DNA from: Vreelandella maris
GTDB lineage: Bacteria > Pseudomonadota > Gammaproteobacteria > Pseudomonadales > Halomonadaceae
DNA length: 64,000 nucleotides
Assembly (NCBI RefSeq): GCF_013371085.1
Contig: NZ_JABWCV010000001.1
Span: forward strand, 186,001-250,000
Reading direction: 5' to 3'
Positions 52,289-59,892 of the stretch are shown piece after piece. Below the pieces are notes generated by a model. It was not told the origin of the DNA and did no database searches. It saw only the letters and a program-made list of their open reading frames with translations. The translations under genes were made by a program, and so were the position numbers. Each line of letters opens with the position of its first letter. Positions within the stretch are counted from its first letter, which is position 1.

Positions 52289-54211
52289 ATGAGTATCTTT
52301 GATCACGTTCAAGACCGATTTGCCCGCGTTCAGCAAGAAGACATGAGCCTTGAGGAGTACTTGGCGCTTTGTCGCCGTGACTCGAAAGTTTATGCCAGCG
52401 CCGCCGAGCGCATGCTGGAAGCCATAGGCGAGCCTGAAGTGATCGACACGGCGAAAGACCCGCGTCTGTCACGCATTTTTTCCAACAAAGTGATTCGCCG
52501 CTACCCTGCCTTTGCAGAGTTCCACGGTATGGAGGAGGCTATCGAGCAAATCGTTGCCTACTTCCGCCATGCTGCCCAAGGGCTTGAAGAGCGCAAGCAG
52601 ATCCTCTACCTGCTGGGGCCAGTGGGTGGCGGTAAGTCATCACTGGCAGAGCGCTTGAAGTTACTGATGGAACGCATCCCGTTCTATGCCATTAAGGGCT
52701 CGCCAGTTTATGAGTCGCCACTTGGTTTATTCTCTCCCGAGGAGGATGGCGAGCTGTTAGAGAAAGAGTACGGTATTCCTCAGCGTTATCTGCGCAGCGT
52801 GATGTCGCCCTGGGCGGCGAAGCGGCTCAAAGAGTATGGCGGTGATATTTCCCAGTTTAGGGTGGTACGTTTGTACCCCTCACGGTTGAATCAAATTGCC
52901 ATTTCGAAAACCGAGCCGGGCGATGAGAACAACCAGGATATCTCCTCGCTGGTGGGTAAGGTCGATATCCGCCAGTTGGAGCTTTACTCCCAGGACGACC
53001 CAGATGCCTACAGCTTCTCTGGTGGCTTATGCCGTGCCAACCAGGGGTTGATGGAGTTTGTGGAGATGTTCAAAGCGCCGATCAAGGTGCTGCATCCTCT
53101 GCTCACCGCGACGCAGGAGGGCAACTACAATCCCACCGAAGGCATGGGAGCAATACCCTTTGATGGGGTGATCCTGGCGCACTCTAACGAGTCTGAATGG
53201 CAGGCGTTCCGCAACAATCGTAACAACGAGGCATTTCTTGACCGGGTCTATATCGTCAAAGTGCCTTATTGCCTGCGAGTCACCGAAGAGATCAAAATCT
53301 ATCAAAAACTACTAGAGGATTCTTCATTAAATGCCGCGCCCTGCGCGCCGGATACGCTGCGCATGCTGGCGCAGTTTTCGGTGTTGTCACGGCTCAAGGC
53401 ACCTGAAAACTCCAATATCTATTCCAAGATGCGCGTGTACGACGGTGAAAACCTGAAAGACACCGATCCGCGTGCCAAGTCGATTCAGGAGTATCGCGAC
53501 GCGGCTGGCGTTGACGAAGGCATGCAAGGGCTCTCCACTCGTTTCGCCTTCAAGATTCTTTCTAAGGTATTCAACTTTGATAGCACCGAAGTGGCTGCCA
53601 ACCCGGTGCATCTACTTTATGTGCTGGAGCAGGCACTGGAGCGTGAACAGCTGCCGTCGGAGGTGTTTGAACGCTACTTGGGCTTCATCAAAGAGTATAT
53701 GGCGCCCCGCTACGTGGACTTTATTGGTAAGGAGATTCAAACCGCTTACCTCGAATCCTACAGCGAATATGGTCAAAATATTTTCGACCGCTACGTAACC
53801 TACGCTGATTTCTGGATACAGGATCAGGAATACCGTGATCATGAAACCGGCGAGCTGTTGAATCGCCAATCGCTGAACGAAGAGCTGGAGAAAATTGAGA
53901 AACCGGCAGGAATCTCCAACCCGAAAGACTTCCGCCATGAGGTGGTCAATTTTGTGCTGCGGGCACGGGCGCAAAATAACGGCATGAATCCGAGCTGGCA
54001 GTCGTATGAAAAGCTAAAAGGCGTTATCGAACACAAAATGTTCGCCAACACCGAAGAGCTACTGCCGGTGATTTCGTTCAATGCCAAGGCCTCCCGGTCA
54101 GACCAGAAGAAGCATGAAGACTTTGTGGCGCGGATGGTTGAGCGCGGCTACACCGAAAAACAGGTTCGATTACTGTCCGAGTGGTACCTGCGCGTGCGTA
54201 AGTCCCAGTAA
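52289..54211 (+). CDS. prkA: PrkA-family serine protein kinase / AAA+ protein (YeaG)
   Basis: 640 residues. N-terminal AAA+ domain with Walker A LLGPVGGGKSS, then the PrkA kinase-like C-terminal region. YSFSGGLCRANQGLMEFVEMFKAPIKVLHPLLTATQEGNY is diagnostic for the family. In E. coli YeaG acts in adaptation to nitrogen and stationary-phase stress together with YeaH; recent work also describes ATPase-linked protease activity in Bacillus PrkA. ATG 52289 has ACAGGAG upstream. First gene of prkA-yeaH-spoVR. Confidence 0.95.
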   Translation: MSIFDHVQDRFARVQQEDMSLEEYLALCRRDSKVYASAAERMLEAIGEPEVIDTAKDPRLSRIFSNKVIRRYPAFAEFHGMEEAIEQIVAYFRHAAQGLEERKQILYLLGPVGGGKSSLAERLKLLMERIPFYAIKGSPVYESPLGLFSPEEDGELLEKEYGIPQRYLRSVMSPWAAKRLKEYGGDISQFRVVRLYPSRLNQIAISKTEPGDENNQDISSLVGKVDIRQLELYSQDDPDAYSFSGGLCRANQGLMEFVEMFKAPIKVLHPLLTATQEGNYNPTEGMGAIPFDGVILAHSNESEWQAFRNNRNNEAFLDRVYIVKVPYCLRVTEEIKIYQKLLEDSSLNAAPCAPDTLRMLAQFSVLSRLKAPENSNIYSKMRVYDGENLKDTDPRAKSIQEYRDAAGVDEGMQGLSTRFAFKILSKVFNFDSTEVAANPVHLLYVLEQALEREQLPSEVFERYLGFIKEYMAPRYVDFIGKEIQTAYLESYSEYGQNIFDRYVTYADFWIQDQEYRDHETGELLNRQSLNEELEKIEKPAGISNPKDFRHEVVNFVLRARAQNNGMNPSWQSYEKLKGVIEHKMFANTEELLPVISFNAKASRSDQKKHEDFVARMVERGYTEKQVRLLSEWYLRVRKSQ

Positions 54212-54273
54212 GGGACGGATAGTTAAGGGCTGTTGTTAAAACAGTGCTTAAGAAAAGCGTCTAAGGAGGTCGT

Positions 54274-55560
54274 ATGACCTACTTTATTGATCGAAGGCCT
54301 AACGCTAAACATAAAAGCGCGGTGAACCGTCAGCGCTTTTTAGAGCGCTATCGCAAGCATATCAAGCGTTCGGTTGAAGAGGCCGTTAATCGCCGCTCCA
54401 TTACTGATATGGAGCGCGGTGAAAAAATATCTATTCCGGCGAAGGATATCTCTGAGCCAGTGTTTCAGCATGGCCCGGGCGGGGCACGCAATATCGTCTC
54501 GCCAGGCAACAAGGAGTTTGTAGCGGGCGACAAAATACGACGGCCTAGCGGGCAGGGCGGTGGCAGTGGTGCGGGAGAAGGCGGCGCCTCTAATCAGGGG
54601 GAAGGGGTGGATGAGTTCGCCTTCACCCTCAGCCGCGAGGAGTTTCTGGAATTTGTGTTTGACGGGCTTGAGTTACCCCACTTGCAGCGCAAACCATTGA
54701 AGTCGCTGGAAGAGGTCAAAATGGTGCGGGCGGGATTGTCTAAAGATGGCGTGCCTTCCCGGATCAGCATTACCCGTTCGATGCGCGAAGCCTACGCTCG
54801 GCGCATTGCCATGCGCGCGCCGATTAAACGGGCGCTTAAGGAAGCTCATGAGGCCCTGGAAGCCGAAGAGCGTAAAGACCCGGTATTGCGTAATCCGGCC
54901 CGTATTGCCGAGCTGAAAACTGAAATTGAACGCCTGGAAAAACGTATTGCTGGCGTGCCGTTCATTGATACCTATGACCTGCGCTACCACCAGTTAAGCG
55001 CCCAGCCGCAGCCTTCTAATCAAGCGGTCATGTTTTGTGTCATGGACGTTTCGGGGTCGATGACCCAGAACCATAAAGATATCGCTAAGCGCTTTTTCTT
55101 ACTGTTGTACCTGTTTTTGGAGAAACACTACGAAAAAGTCGAACTGGTGTTTGTGCGCCACCACACCGCTGCTCGGGAAGTTAGCGAGGAGGAGTTTTTT
55201 TACTCACGCGAAACCGGCGGTACGATTGTTTCTAGTGCGCTGAATCTAGTCAATAAGATCATTGAAAAGCGTTATCCAGTGGGGCAGTGGAATTTATATG
55301 TGGCCCAAGCCTCCGATGGCGATAATTGGGATGACGACTCGAATATTTGCCGCGACTTGCTGATCAAACAGCTAATGCCACAGTTGCAATACTACGCTTA
55401 CGTTGAGATTACGCCTCACGACCATCAATCGCTGTGGCATGAGTATGCAAGTGTGGTCAAAGAATTTCCCGAACGCTTTGCCATGCGGCAAATTATAGAG
55501 GCGGGCGATATTTATCCGGTCTTTCGCGAGCTGTTCAAGCGTCGCTTAAGTCAGTCCTAG
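54274..55560 (+). CDS. yeaH: YeaH/YhbH family protein (DUF444)
   Basis: 428 residues. N-terminal part with [22 protein letters not shown] and [25 protein letters not shown], a Gly/Ser-rich linker (about residues 90-110), and a C-terminal von Willebrand A-like domain with the MIDAS motif DVSGSM and [16 protein letters not shown]. Function is unknown beyond its partnership with PrkA in stress adaptation. AAGGAGG precedes the ATG. It lies 62 bases after prkA. Confidence 0.95.
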   Translation: MTYFIDRRPNAKHKSAVNRQRFLERYRKHIKRSVEEAVNRRSITDMERGEKISIPAKDISEPVFQHGPGGARNIVSPGNKEFVAGDKIRRPSGQGGGSGAGEGGASNQGEGVDEFAFTLSREEFLEFVFDGLELPHLQRKPLKSLEEVKMVRAGLSKDGVPSRISITRSMREAYARRIAMRAPIKRALKEAHEALEAEERKDPVLRNPARIAELKTEIERLEKRIAGVPFIDTYDLRYHQLSAQPQPSNQAVMFCVMDVSGSMTQNHKDIAKRFFLLLYLFLEKHYEKVELVFVRHHTAAREVSEEEFFYSRETGGTIVSSALNLVNKIIEKRYPVGQWNLYVAQASDGDNWDDDSNICRDLLIKQLMPQLQYYAYVEITPHDHQSLWHEYASVVKEFPERFAMRQIIEAGDIYPVFRELFKRRLSQS

Positions 55561-55611
55561 TGACCGTGTGACCGTGTGACCGTGTGACCGTGTATAGAGG
55601 CTAGTGACCGT
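55561..55611 (+). repeat. Tandem TGACCGTG repeats between yeaH and spoVR
   Basis: Four perfect copies of TGACCGTG (55561-55592), then TATAGAGGCTAG and a fifth copy (55604-55611). The unit starts immediately after the yeaH stop codon. It fills most of the 69-base gap and could form by slippage. Confidence 0.85.
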
Positions 55612-55629
55612 GTAATAGAGGAGTGGGCT

Positions 55630-57201
55630 ATGAGTGCGACCCGCAAGCGCAAGCCGATTGCCACCGGCTCCGATTGGAACTTCAACCTGCTGGAGCGCTT
55701 CGATGCGGAGCTGGCAAGGCTCGCTGATGAGTATCGTCTGGATACTTATCCCAATCAGATAGAAGTGATCACCACGGAGCAAATGATGGATGCCTACGCC
55801 AGCGTGGGCATGCCGGTGGGCTACCACCACTGGTCATTCGGAAAGCAGTTTCTAGCCGTTGAAGGGGCTTACAAGCGTGGCCAGATGGGTCTGGCTTATG
55901 AGCTGGTCATTAACTCTGACCCTTGTATTGCCTACTTGATGGAGGAGAACACGCTGATGATGCAGGTGTTGGTGATGGCCCACGCCTGCTACGGTCATAA
56001 CTCCTTTTTTAAAGGTAACTACCTGTTCCGTACTTGGACGGATGCCTCTTCTATTGTCGATTACTTGGTGTTTGCACGTAAGTATATCGCCCAGTGCGAA
56101 GAGCGCCACGGCGTGCAGGCTGTCGAGCAGCTGCTGGATGCTTGTCATGCACTGCAAAACTACGGTGTTGACCGCTACAAGCGCCCCTCACCGATTTCTG
56201 CAGAAGAGGAGGCGAAGCGTCAGGATGAGCGGGAAGCCTATCTACAAACCCAGGTTAATATGCTCTGGCGAACCATTCCCGAACCGCTCACTGGGGAGTC
56301 TTCGCTGCCGGGAAGTTTGCACAATGCCAATGACGATGACCCGTTAGGCTTACATAGCGGCGGGCTTTATCCTTCAGAGCCGCAGGAAAATCTGCTCTAT
56401 TTTATTGAGAAAAACGCCCCGTTGCTGGCGCCTTGGCAGCGTGAGATTGTGCGAATTGTGCGCAAGCTGGCGCAGTATTTTTATCCCCAGCGGCAAACGC
56501 AGGTGATGAATGAGGGCTGGGCGTGCTTCTGGCACTACACGTTAATGAATCGACTCTACGACGACGGCAATGTCGATGAAGGGCTGATGCTGGAGTTTTT
56601 GCAGTCTCACGCCGCTGTAATTAATCAGCCAGCCTTTGATAGCCCTCACTTTAGTGGGATTAACCCTTATGCGCTTGGTTTCGCGATTTTTATGGATATT
56701 AAGCGCATCTGCGAAAACCCTACCGACGAGGATCGTGAGTGGTTTCCAGATGTGGCGGGCACACCGTGGCGGGAAACGGTGGAGTTTGCGATGCGCAACT
56801 TTAAGGACGAGTCGTTTATTCAGCAGTTTCTGTCGCCGAAGGTGATGCGCGACCATAAGCTGTTTTTAGTGGTGGATGATGATCAGTTAGAGGCCCTTGA
56901 AGTAGCGGCGATACATAACGAACAGGGCTATCGTCAGGTTCGTGAAGCGCTCGCGACGCAGTATGCGCTCTCTGTTCGCGAGCCCAATATTCAAGTGGTC
57001 GAGGCAGCGATTCGTGGGGACCGCTCATTGACGCTTCATCATGTACAGGATAATCGCCGCCCGCTGGGGCGCAGCGTCTATCCTGTTATTCGCCATCTAC
57101 AGCAGCTATGGGGTTTTCCGGTTCATCTGGTCTCAATGGAAGAGGGGCAAGTGACGCGGCGTTTTCACTGGCCGGTTGAAGATGACAACCATGCTTCTTA
57201 A
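55630..57201 (+). CDS. spoVR: SpoVR family protein (YcgB)
   Basis: 523 residues. Family segments: SVGMPVGYHHWSFGKQFLAVEG, LVMAHACYGHNSFFKGNYLFRTWTDAS, NEGWACFWHYTLMNRLYDDG and INPYALGFAIFMDIKRIC. In Bacillus SpoVR affects spore cortex formation; in non-sporing bacteria it accompanies prkA-yeaH and is a stress-linked protein of unknown activity. GAGGAG lies before the ATG. Third gene of the cluster. Its stop is followed by a hairpin shared with the HiPIP gene. Confidence 0.94.
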   Translation: MSATRKRKPIATGSDWNFNLLERFDAELARLADEYRLDTYPNQIEVITTEQMMDAYASVGMPVGYHHWSFGKQFLAVEGAYKRGQMGLAYELVINSDPCIAYLMEENTLMMQVLVMAHACYGHNSFFKGNYLFRTWTDASSIVDYLVFARKYIAQCEERHGVQAVEQLLDACHALQNYGVDRYKRPSPISAEEEAKRQDEREAYLQTQVNMLWRTIPEPLTGESSLPGSLHNANDDDPLGLHSGGLYPSEPQENLLYFIEKNAPLLAPWQREIVRIVRKLAQYFYPQRQTQVMNEGWACFWHYTLMNRLYDDGNVDEGLMLEFLQSHAAVINQPAFDSPHFSGINPYALGFAIFMDIKRICENPTDEDREWFPDVAGTPWRETVEFAMRNFKDESFIQQFLSPKVMRDHKLFLVVDDDQLEALEVAAIHNEQGYRQVREALATQYALSVREPNIQVVEAAIRGDRSLTLHHVQDNRRPLGRSVYPVIRHLQQLWGFPVHLVSMEEGQVTRRFHWPVEDDNHAS

Positions 57202-57248
57202 ACGCTTTTCTGCGTAAGCCAGCTTTTTAAAGTAGCCTTTAAAAAACG

Positions 57249-57275
57249 ACTACCCCGCGCAAAGCGCGGGGTAGT
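57249..57275 (-). terminator. Terminator between convergent spoVR and HiPIP genes
   Basis: ACTACCCCGCGC (57249-57260), AAA, GCGCGGGGTAGT (57264-57275). On the minus strand a CGTTTTTT run follows directly. Confidence 0.9.
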
Positions 57276-57312
57276 TATTAGTACAGCAGTATCCGCGTTA
57301 AACGGCAGCTGT

Positions 57313-57627
57313 TTAGGCTTGTGCAGTCCAAGACTGACACCAGCCCGCAGGCTCAACACTGTTCTCAGGAAACAGCTGGCAACCTTGTGTCTCTGCATTG
57401 AAGAACATGCAGTTATCGCAGCGCTCGCCCTCTTCATAAGCAGGGTGGTCGCTTGCTTCACTGGCGTCTTCGACGTAGTTAAGCGCTTGGGCGTTGCTTG
57501 AGGAAGGATCAAGACGCGGCAGCTCTTGAGCGAAAGCAGTCTTGGAAAGAATGCCTGCACCCAGCGGAAGGGCAGCGAGCCCTAACATGCTGTTGCGCAT
57601 GAAGTCACGACGGCTCTTATTAGCCAT
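57313..57627 (-). CDS. High-potential iron-sulfur protein (HiPIP)
   Basis: 104 residues. A twin-arginine signal (KSRRDFMRNSMLGLAALPLG) directs export of the folded protein. The mature domain has the four cluster cysteines at 70, 73, 83 and 97 (RCDNCMFF, GCQLF, GWCQSW) of a 4Fe-4S HiPIP, and the aromatic residues near them. It carries electrons in the periplasm, for instance to a terminal oxidase; the partner is not in the window. Ribosome binding site GGAG before the ATG. Confidence 0.94.
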   Translation of the reverse strand: MANKSRRDFMRNSMLGLAALPLGAGILSKTAFAQELPRLDPSSSNAQALNYVEDASEASDHPAYEEGERCDNCMFFNAETQGCQLFPENSVEPAGWCQSWTAQA

Positions 57628-57893
57628 GATTTCTCCTTATCGTCACGGTCTGACGTTTGGTCACGGTTGTCGGGTGGTGATCCACCTCTATTAGTGCTCC
57701 GAATAAACTTATAAGTCGGGGTTCTCTCTTACATGCTAGCGGATGTGCAAAGCTTGTGCGAATGCCGTGAGATGTACAGCGACAATTGGTCACGCTATTG
57801 CTGGGTGCTGCGTTCGCTTCCTAGTCGCTGCTATACTCTGCGCAGCTTAAAGACGACTTTTTGTTGCCATTATTTTCTCTTGAGGGGCACGCC

Positions 57894-58169
57894 ATGCAAA
57901 ACGCAGTCATTTTAATCAATACCGATAAAGGCCAAGTGAAAGCCGTGGCCGAGCGCTTAGCTGATGTAGAAGGCATTAGTGAAGTTTATTCTACCTGTGG
58001 CCGCTACGACTTGGTGGCGATTGCCCGTACTCGCGATTTTGAAAGCTTGGCTGAGCTGGTAACGGAGCGCTTAAATGCCGTAGAAGGTATCAGCGATACA
58101 GAAACCCTGAATGCCATGCAGGTGCACTCCCGCCACGATCTTGAAACGATGTTTTCACTAGGCTGGTAA
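57894..58169 (+). CDS. Stand-alone Lrp/AsnC ligand-binding (RAM) domain protein
   Basis: 91 residues corresponding only to the C-terminal half of Lrp/AsnC regulators: AVILINTDKGQVKAVAERLADVEGISEVYSTCGRYDLVAIARTRDFESLAELVTERL. No DNA-binding domain. Such RAM proteins form rings that bind amino acids and may modulate Lrp-type regulators; role unknown. ATG 57894 has GAGGGG upstream. The 266 bases before it (57628-57893) hold no other gene. Confidence 0.9.
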   Translation: MQNAVILINTDKGQVKAVAERLADVEGISEVYSTCGRYDLVAIARTRDFESLAELVTERLNAVEGISDTETLNAMQVHSRHDLETMFSLGW

Positions 58170-58255
58170 TTGGGGCCGCGTTTATCGCCACGATGGTAGT
58201 AGCTTTAAGCGAGATAAAACGATAGGCGCTCGTCAGCGCTAACCAGGGAGTAAGA

Positions 58256-59119
58256 GTGTTGGGAACATCGCTTTCGAGCTGGCGTCGGCAGGGGCGACGC
58301 TTGGGTATTGCCGTGCTGTTTGTTGCTGTTGGTACGGGGCTGTGGGAATTTCAAGAGCGCCAGCATAAAGATGCTTATACGTGGATGGGAGTGCCTACCT
58401 GGGAGGAGTTTCGTCCTACTACGATTCACCGTGTATTGCGCAACGACGGCTATTTAGTTGGCTGGTCTGATGTGCGGGTTAATCCGCTATGGGTAAGCTA
58501 TCAGGTTGAAGCGATAGACGATTCAAGCATTGGTTCCCGGCCAAATTTTCAAGCTGATTGGCGCACACTGTGGCCGGTAGGCACGGATAGCTACGCAGGC
58601 AGCGGTTACGATCGAGGCCATCTGGCGCCCAATTACGCAATTGCTGCCGTGCACGGGCGCAGCGCTCAAGTCGATACTTTTTTAATGAGTAATATGACCC
58701 CGCAACGCCCCCAGCTCAATCGGCAGCTGTGGCAGCGTTTAGAAGAAGTCGTTATGGATCACTTTGCGCCGCGCTTTGATCGTTTGCAGGTGATTACTGG
58801 GCCGGTATTTCCTGAACGCTTTATGGATAACGTGTTTAATCGGGTAGGCCTGGTTGAAGTGCCCGAAGCGTTTTATAAGATCATAGTCGCCCCGCACAAT
58901 GAAGCGCCATTAGCGTTGGCGTTTATTATGCCGCAAGACGTACGTGGCAATGAGCCGCTGGATGATTACTTGGTAACCATTGACGATATAGAAGCACGCA
59001 CTGGGCTTAACTTCTTCCCAGAGTTAACGACCGAAGTAGAGTCAGTGCTGGAGGGAGAGTTACGTATACAGGGATGGGCACTTGAAGAAGTGGCACGACG
59101 CCCAGGGCGTTTTCAGTAA
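58256..59119 (+). CDS. DNA/RNA non-specific endonuclease (NUC1 family), membrane-anchored
   Basis: 287 residues. Residues 15-30 form an uncleaved-looking membrane anchor (RLGIAVLFVAVGTGLW), so the enzyme probably sits at the periplasmic face. The NUC1 active site DRGHLAP is at 119-125 (His122), with the metal asparagine of SNMTPQRPQLNRQLWQRLE. The family cuts single- and double-stranded DNA and RNA; here nucleic acid scavenging or degradation of incoming DNA are both possible. GTG start with GGGAG upstream. No immunity gene beside it, as expected for a periplasmic scavenger. Confidence 0.9.
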   Translation: MLGTSLSSWRRQGRRLGIAVLFVAVGTGLWEFQERQHKDAYTWMGVPTWEEFRPTTIHRVLRNDGYLVGWSDVRVNPLWVSYQVEAIDDSSIGSRPNFQADWRTLWPVGTDSYAGSGYDRGHLAPNYAIAAVHGRSAQVDTFLMSNMTPQRPQLNRQLWQRLEEVVMDHFAPRFDRLQVITGPVFPERFMDNVFNRVGLVEVPEAFYKIIVAPHNEAPLALAFIMPQDVRGNEPLDDYLVTIDDIEARTGLNFFPELTTEVESVLEGELRIQGWALEEVARRPGRFQ

Positions 59120-59243
59120 AGAGGAGGTGCTTTGAGAAAGGTACAGTGCTTGAGAAAGGTACGGTGCTTTAAGAAAAGCGAGTAAAACGGAGAGGATTAA
59201 AAGAGGAAAACAAATAATGATGCGGACTGGCCCATGTAACTCA

Positions 59244-59330
59244 TGGTGCCCAGGAGAGGACTTGAACCTCCACGTCCATACGGACACTAGCACCTGAAGC
59301 TAGCGCGTCTACCAATTCCGCCACCTGGGC
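59244..59330 (-). tRNA. tRNA-Leu (CAG), copy 1
   Basis: 87 bases including CCA. The acceptor stem is GCCCAGG / CCTGGGC. Anticodon stem CTAGC / GCTAG encloses the loop TTCAGGT, so the anticodon is CAG. The long class II variable arm fits leucine, and the T-loop GTTCAAGTCC is present. Confidence 0.95.
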
Positions 59331-59374
59331 GCATCATCTAACGCTTAAATTATCTACTATCGTTTGTGCTCATA

Positions 59375-59461
59375 TGGTGCCCAGGAGAGGACTTGAACCT
59401 CCACGTCCATACAGACACTAGCACCTGAAGCTAGCGCGTCTACCAATTCCGCCACCTGGGC
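59375..59461 (-). tRNA. tRNA-Leu (CAG), copy 2
   Basis: Same structure as copy 1 (GCCCAGG acceptor, CAG anticodon, encoded CCA). One base differs in the variable arm. Lies in tandem, on the same strand. Confidence 0.95.
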
Positions 59462-59556
59462 GAACACAAACTTGTTGCTACTTACGTTGACTGGCTTATT
59501 GCCTTTACTTGCTTAGCACTGAACTGCGTATACAAAAAGATAGTATAAAAGCAGTT

Positions 59557-59643
59557 TGGTGCCCAGAAGAGGACTTGAACCTCCACGTCCATACGGACAC
59601 TAGCACCTGAAGCTAGCGCGTCTACCAATTCCGCCATCTGGGC
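59557..59643 (-). tRNA. tRNA-Leu (CAG), copy 3 (promoter-proximal)
   Basis: Anticodon CAG and CCA end as in copies 1 and 2. The seventh acceptor pair is A-T (GCCCAGA / TCTGGGC) instead of G-C, a compensatory change on both strands that keeps the stem intact. Confidence 0.95.
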
Positions 59644-59654
59644 AAGTGGCGCGT

Positions 59655-59682
59655 ATAATACCGGGGTGATGGTTAAATGCAA
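59655..59682 (-). promoter_or_regulatory. Promoter of the tRNA-Leu cluster
   Basis: On the minus strand TTGCAT (59677-59682), 16 bases, TATTAT (59655-59660), followed by GC-rich CGCGCC, a discriminator typical of stringently controlled stable RNA promoters. It lies just upstream of copy 3. Confidence 0.75.
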
Positions 59683-59892
59683 GACCCCTTATGCGCTTTT
59701 TATAAAGCTAATTGTATAAACAACGTCTAAGACGGTTGGGTGATTGAACGTGCAGCGCTATACTGCGCCTATGACTAAACAAAATCCTATTCATTTCAGC
59801 TTTTCAAACACTGAAATATCCCGCCCGCAACGCACTGCGTATGCGCTTTTTTTATGCCTCTCGCAAATGACGCCATTAAGGATGTTGCTCGT

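Noticed and set aside
55561..55611. CRISPR or phase-variation repeat inside a gene
   Set aside because: The repeats lie wholly outside coding sequence and have no spacers.
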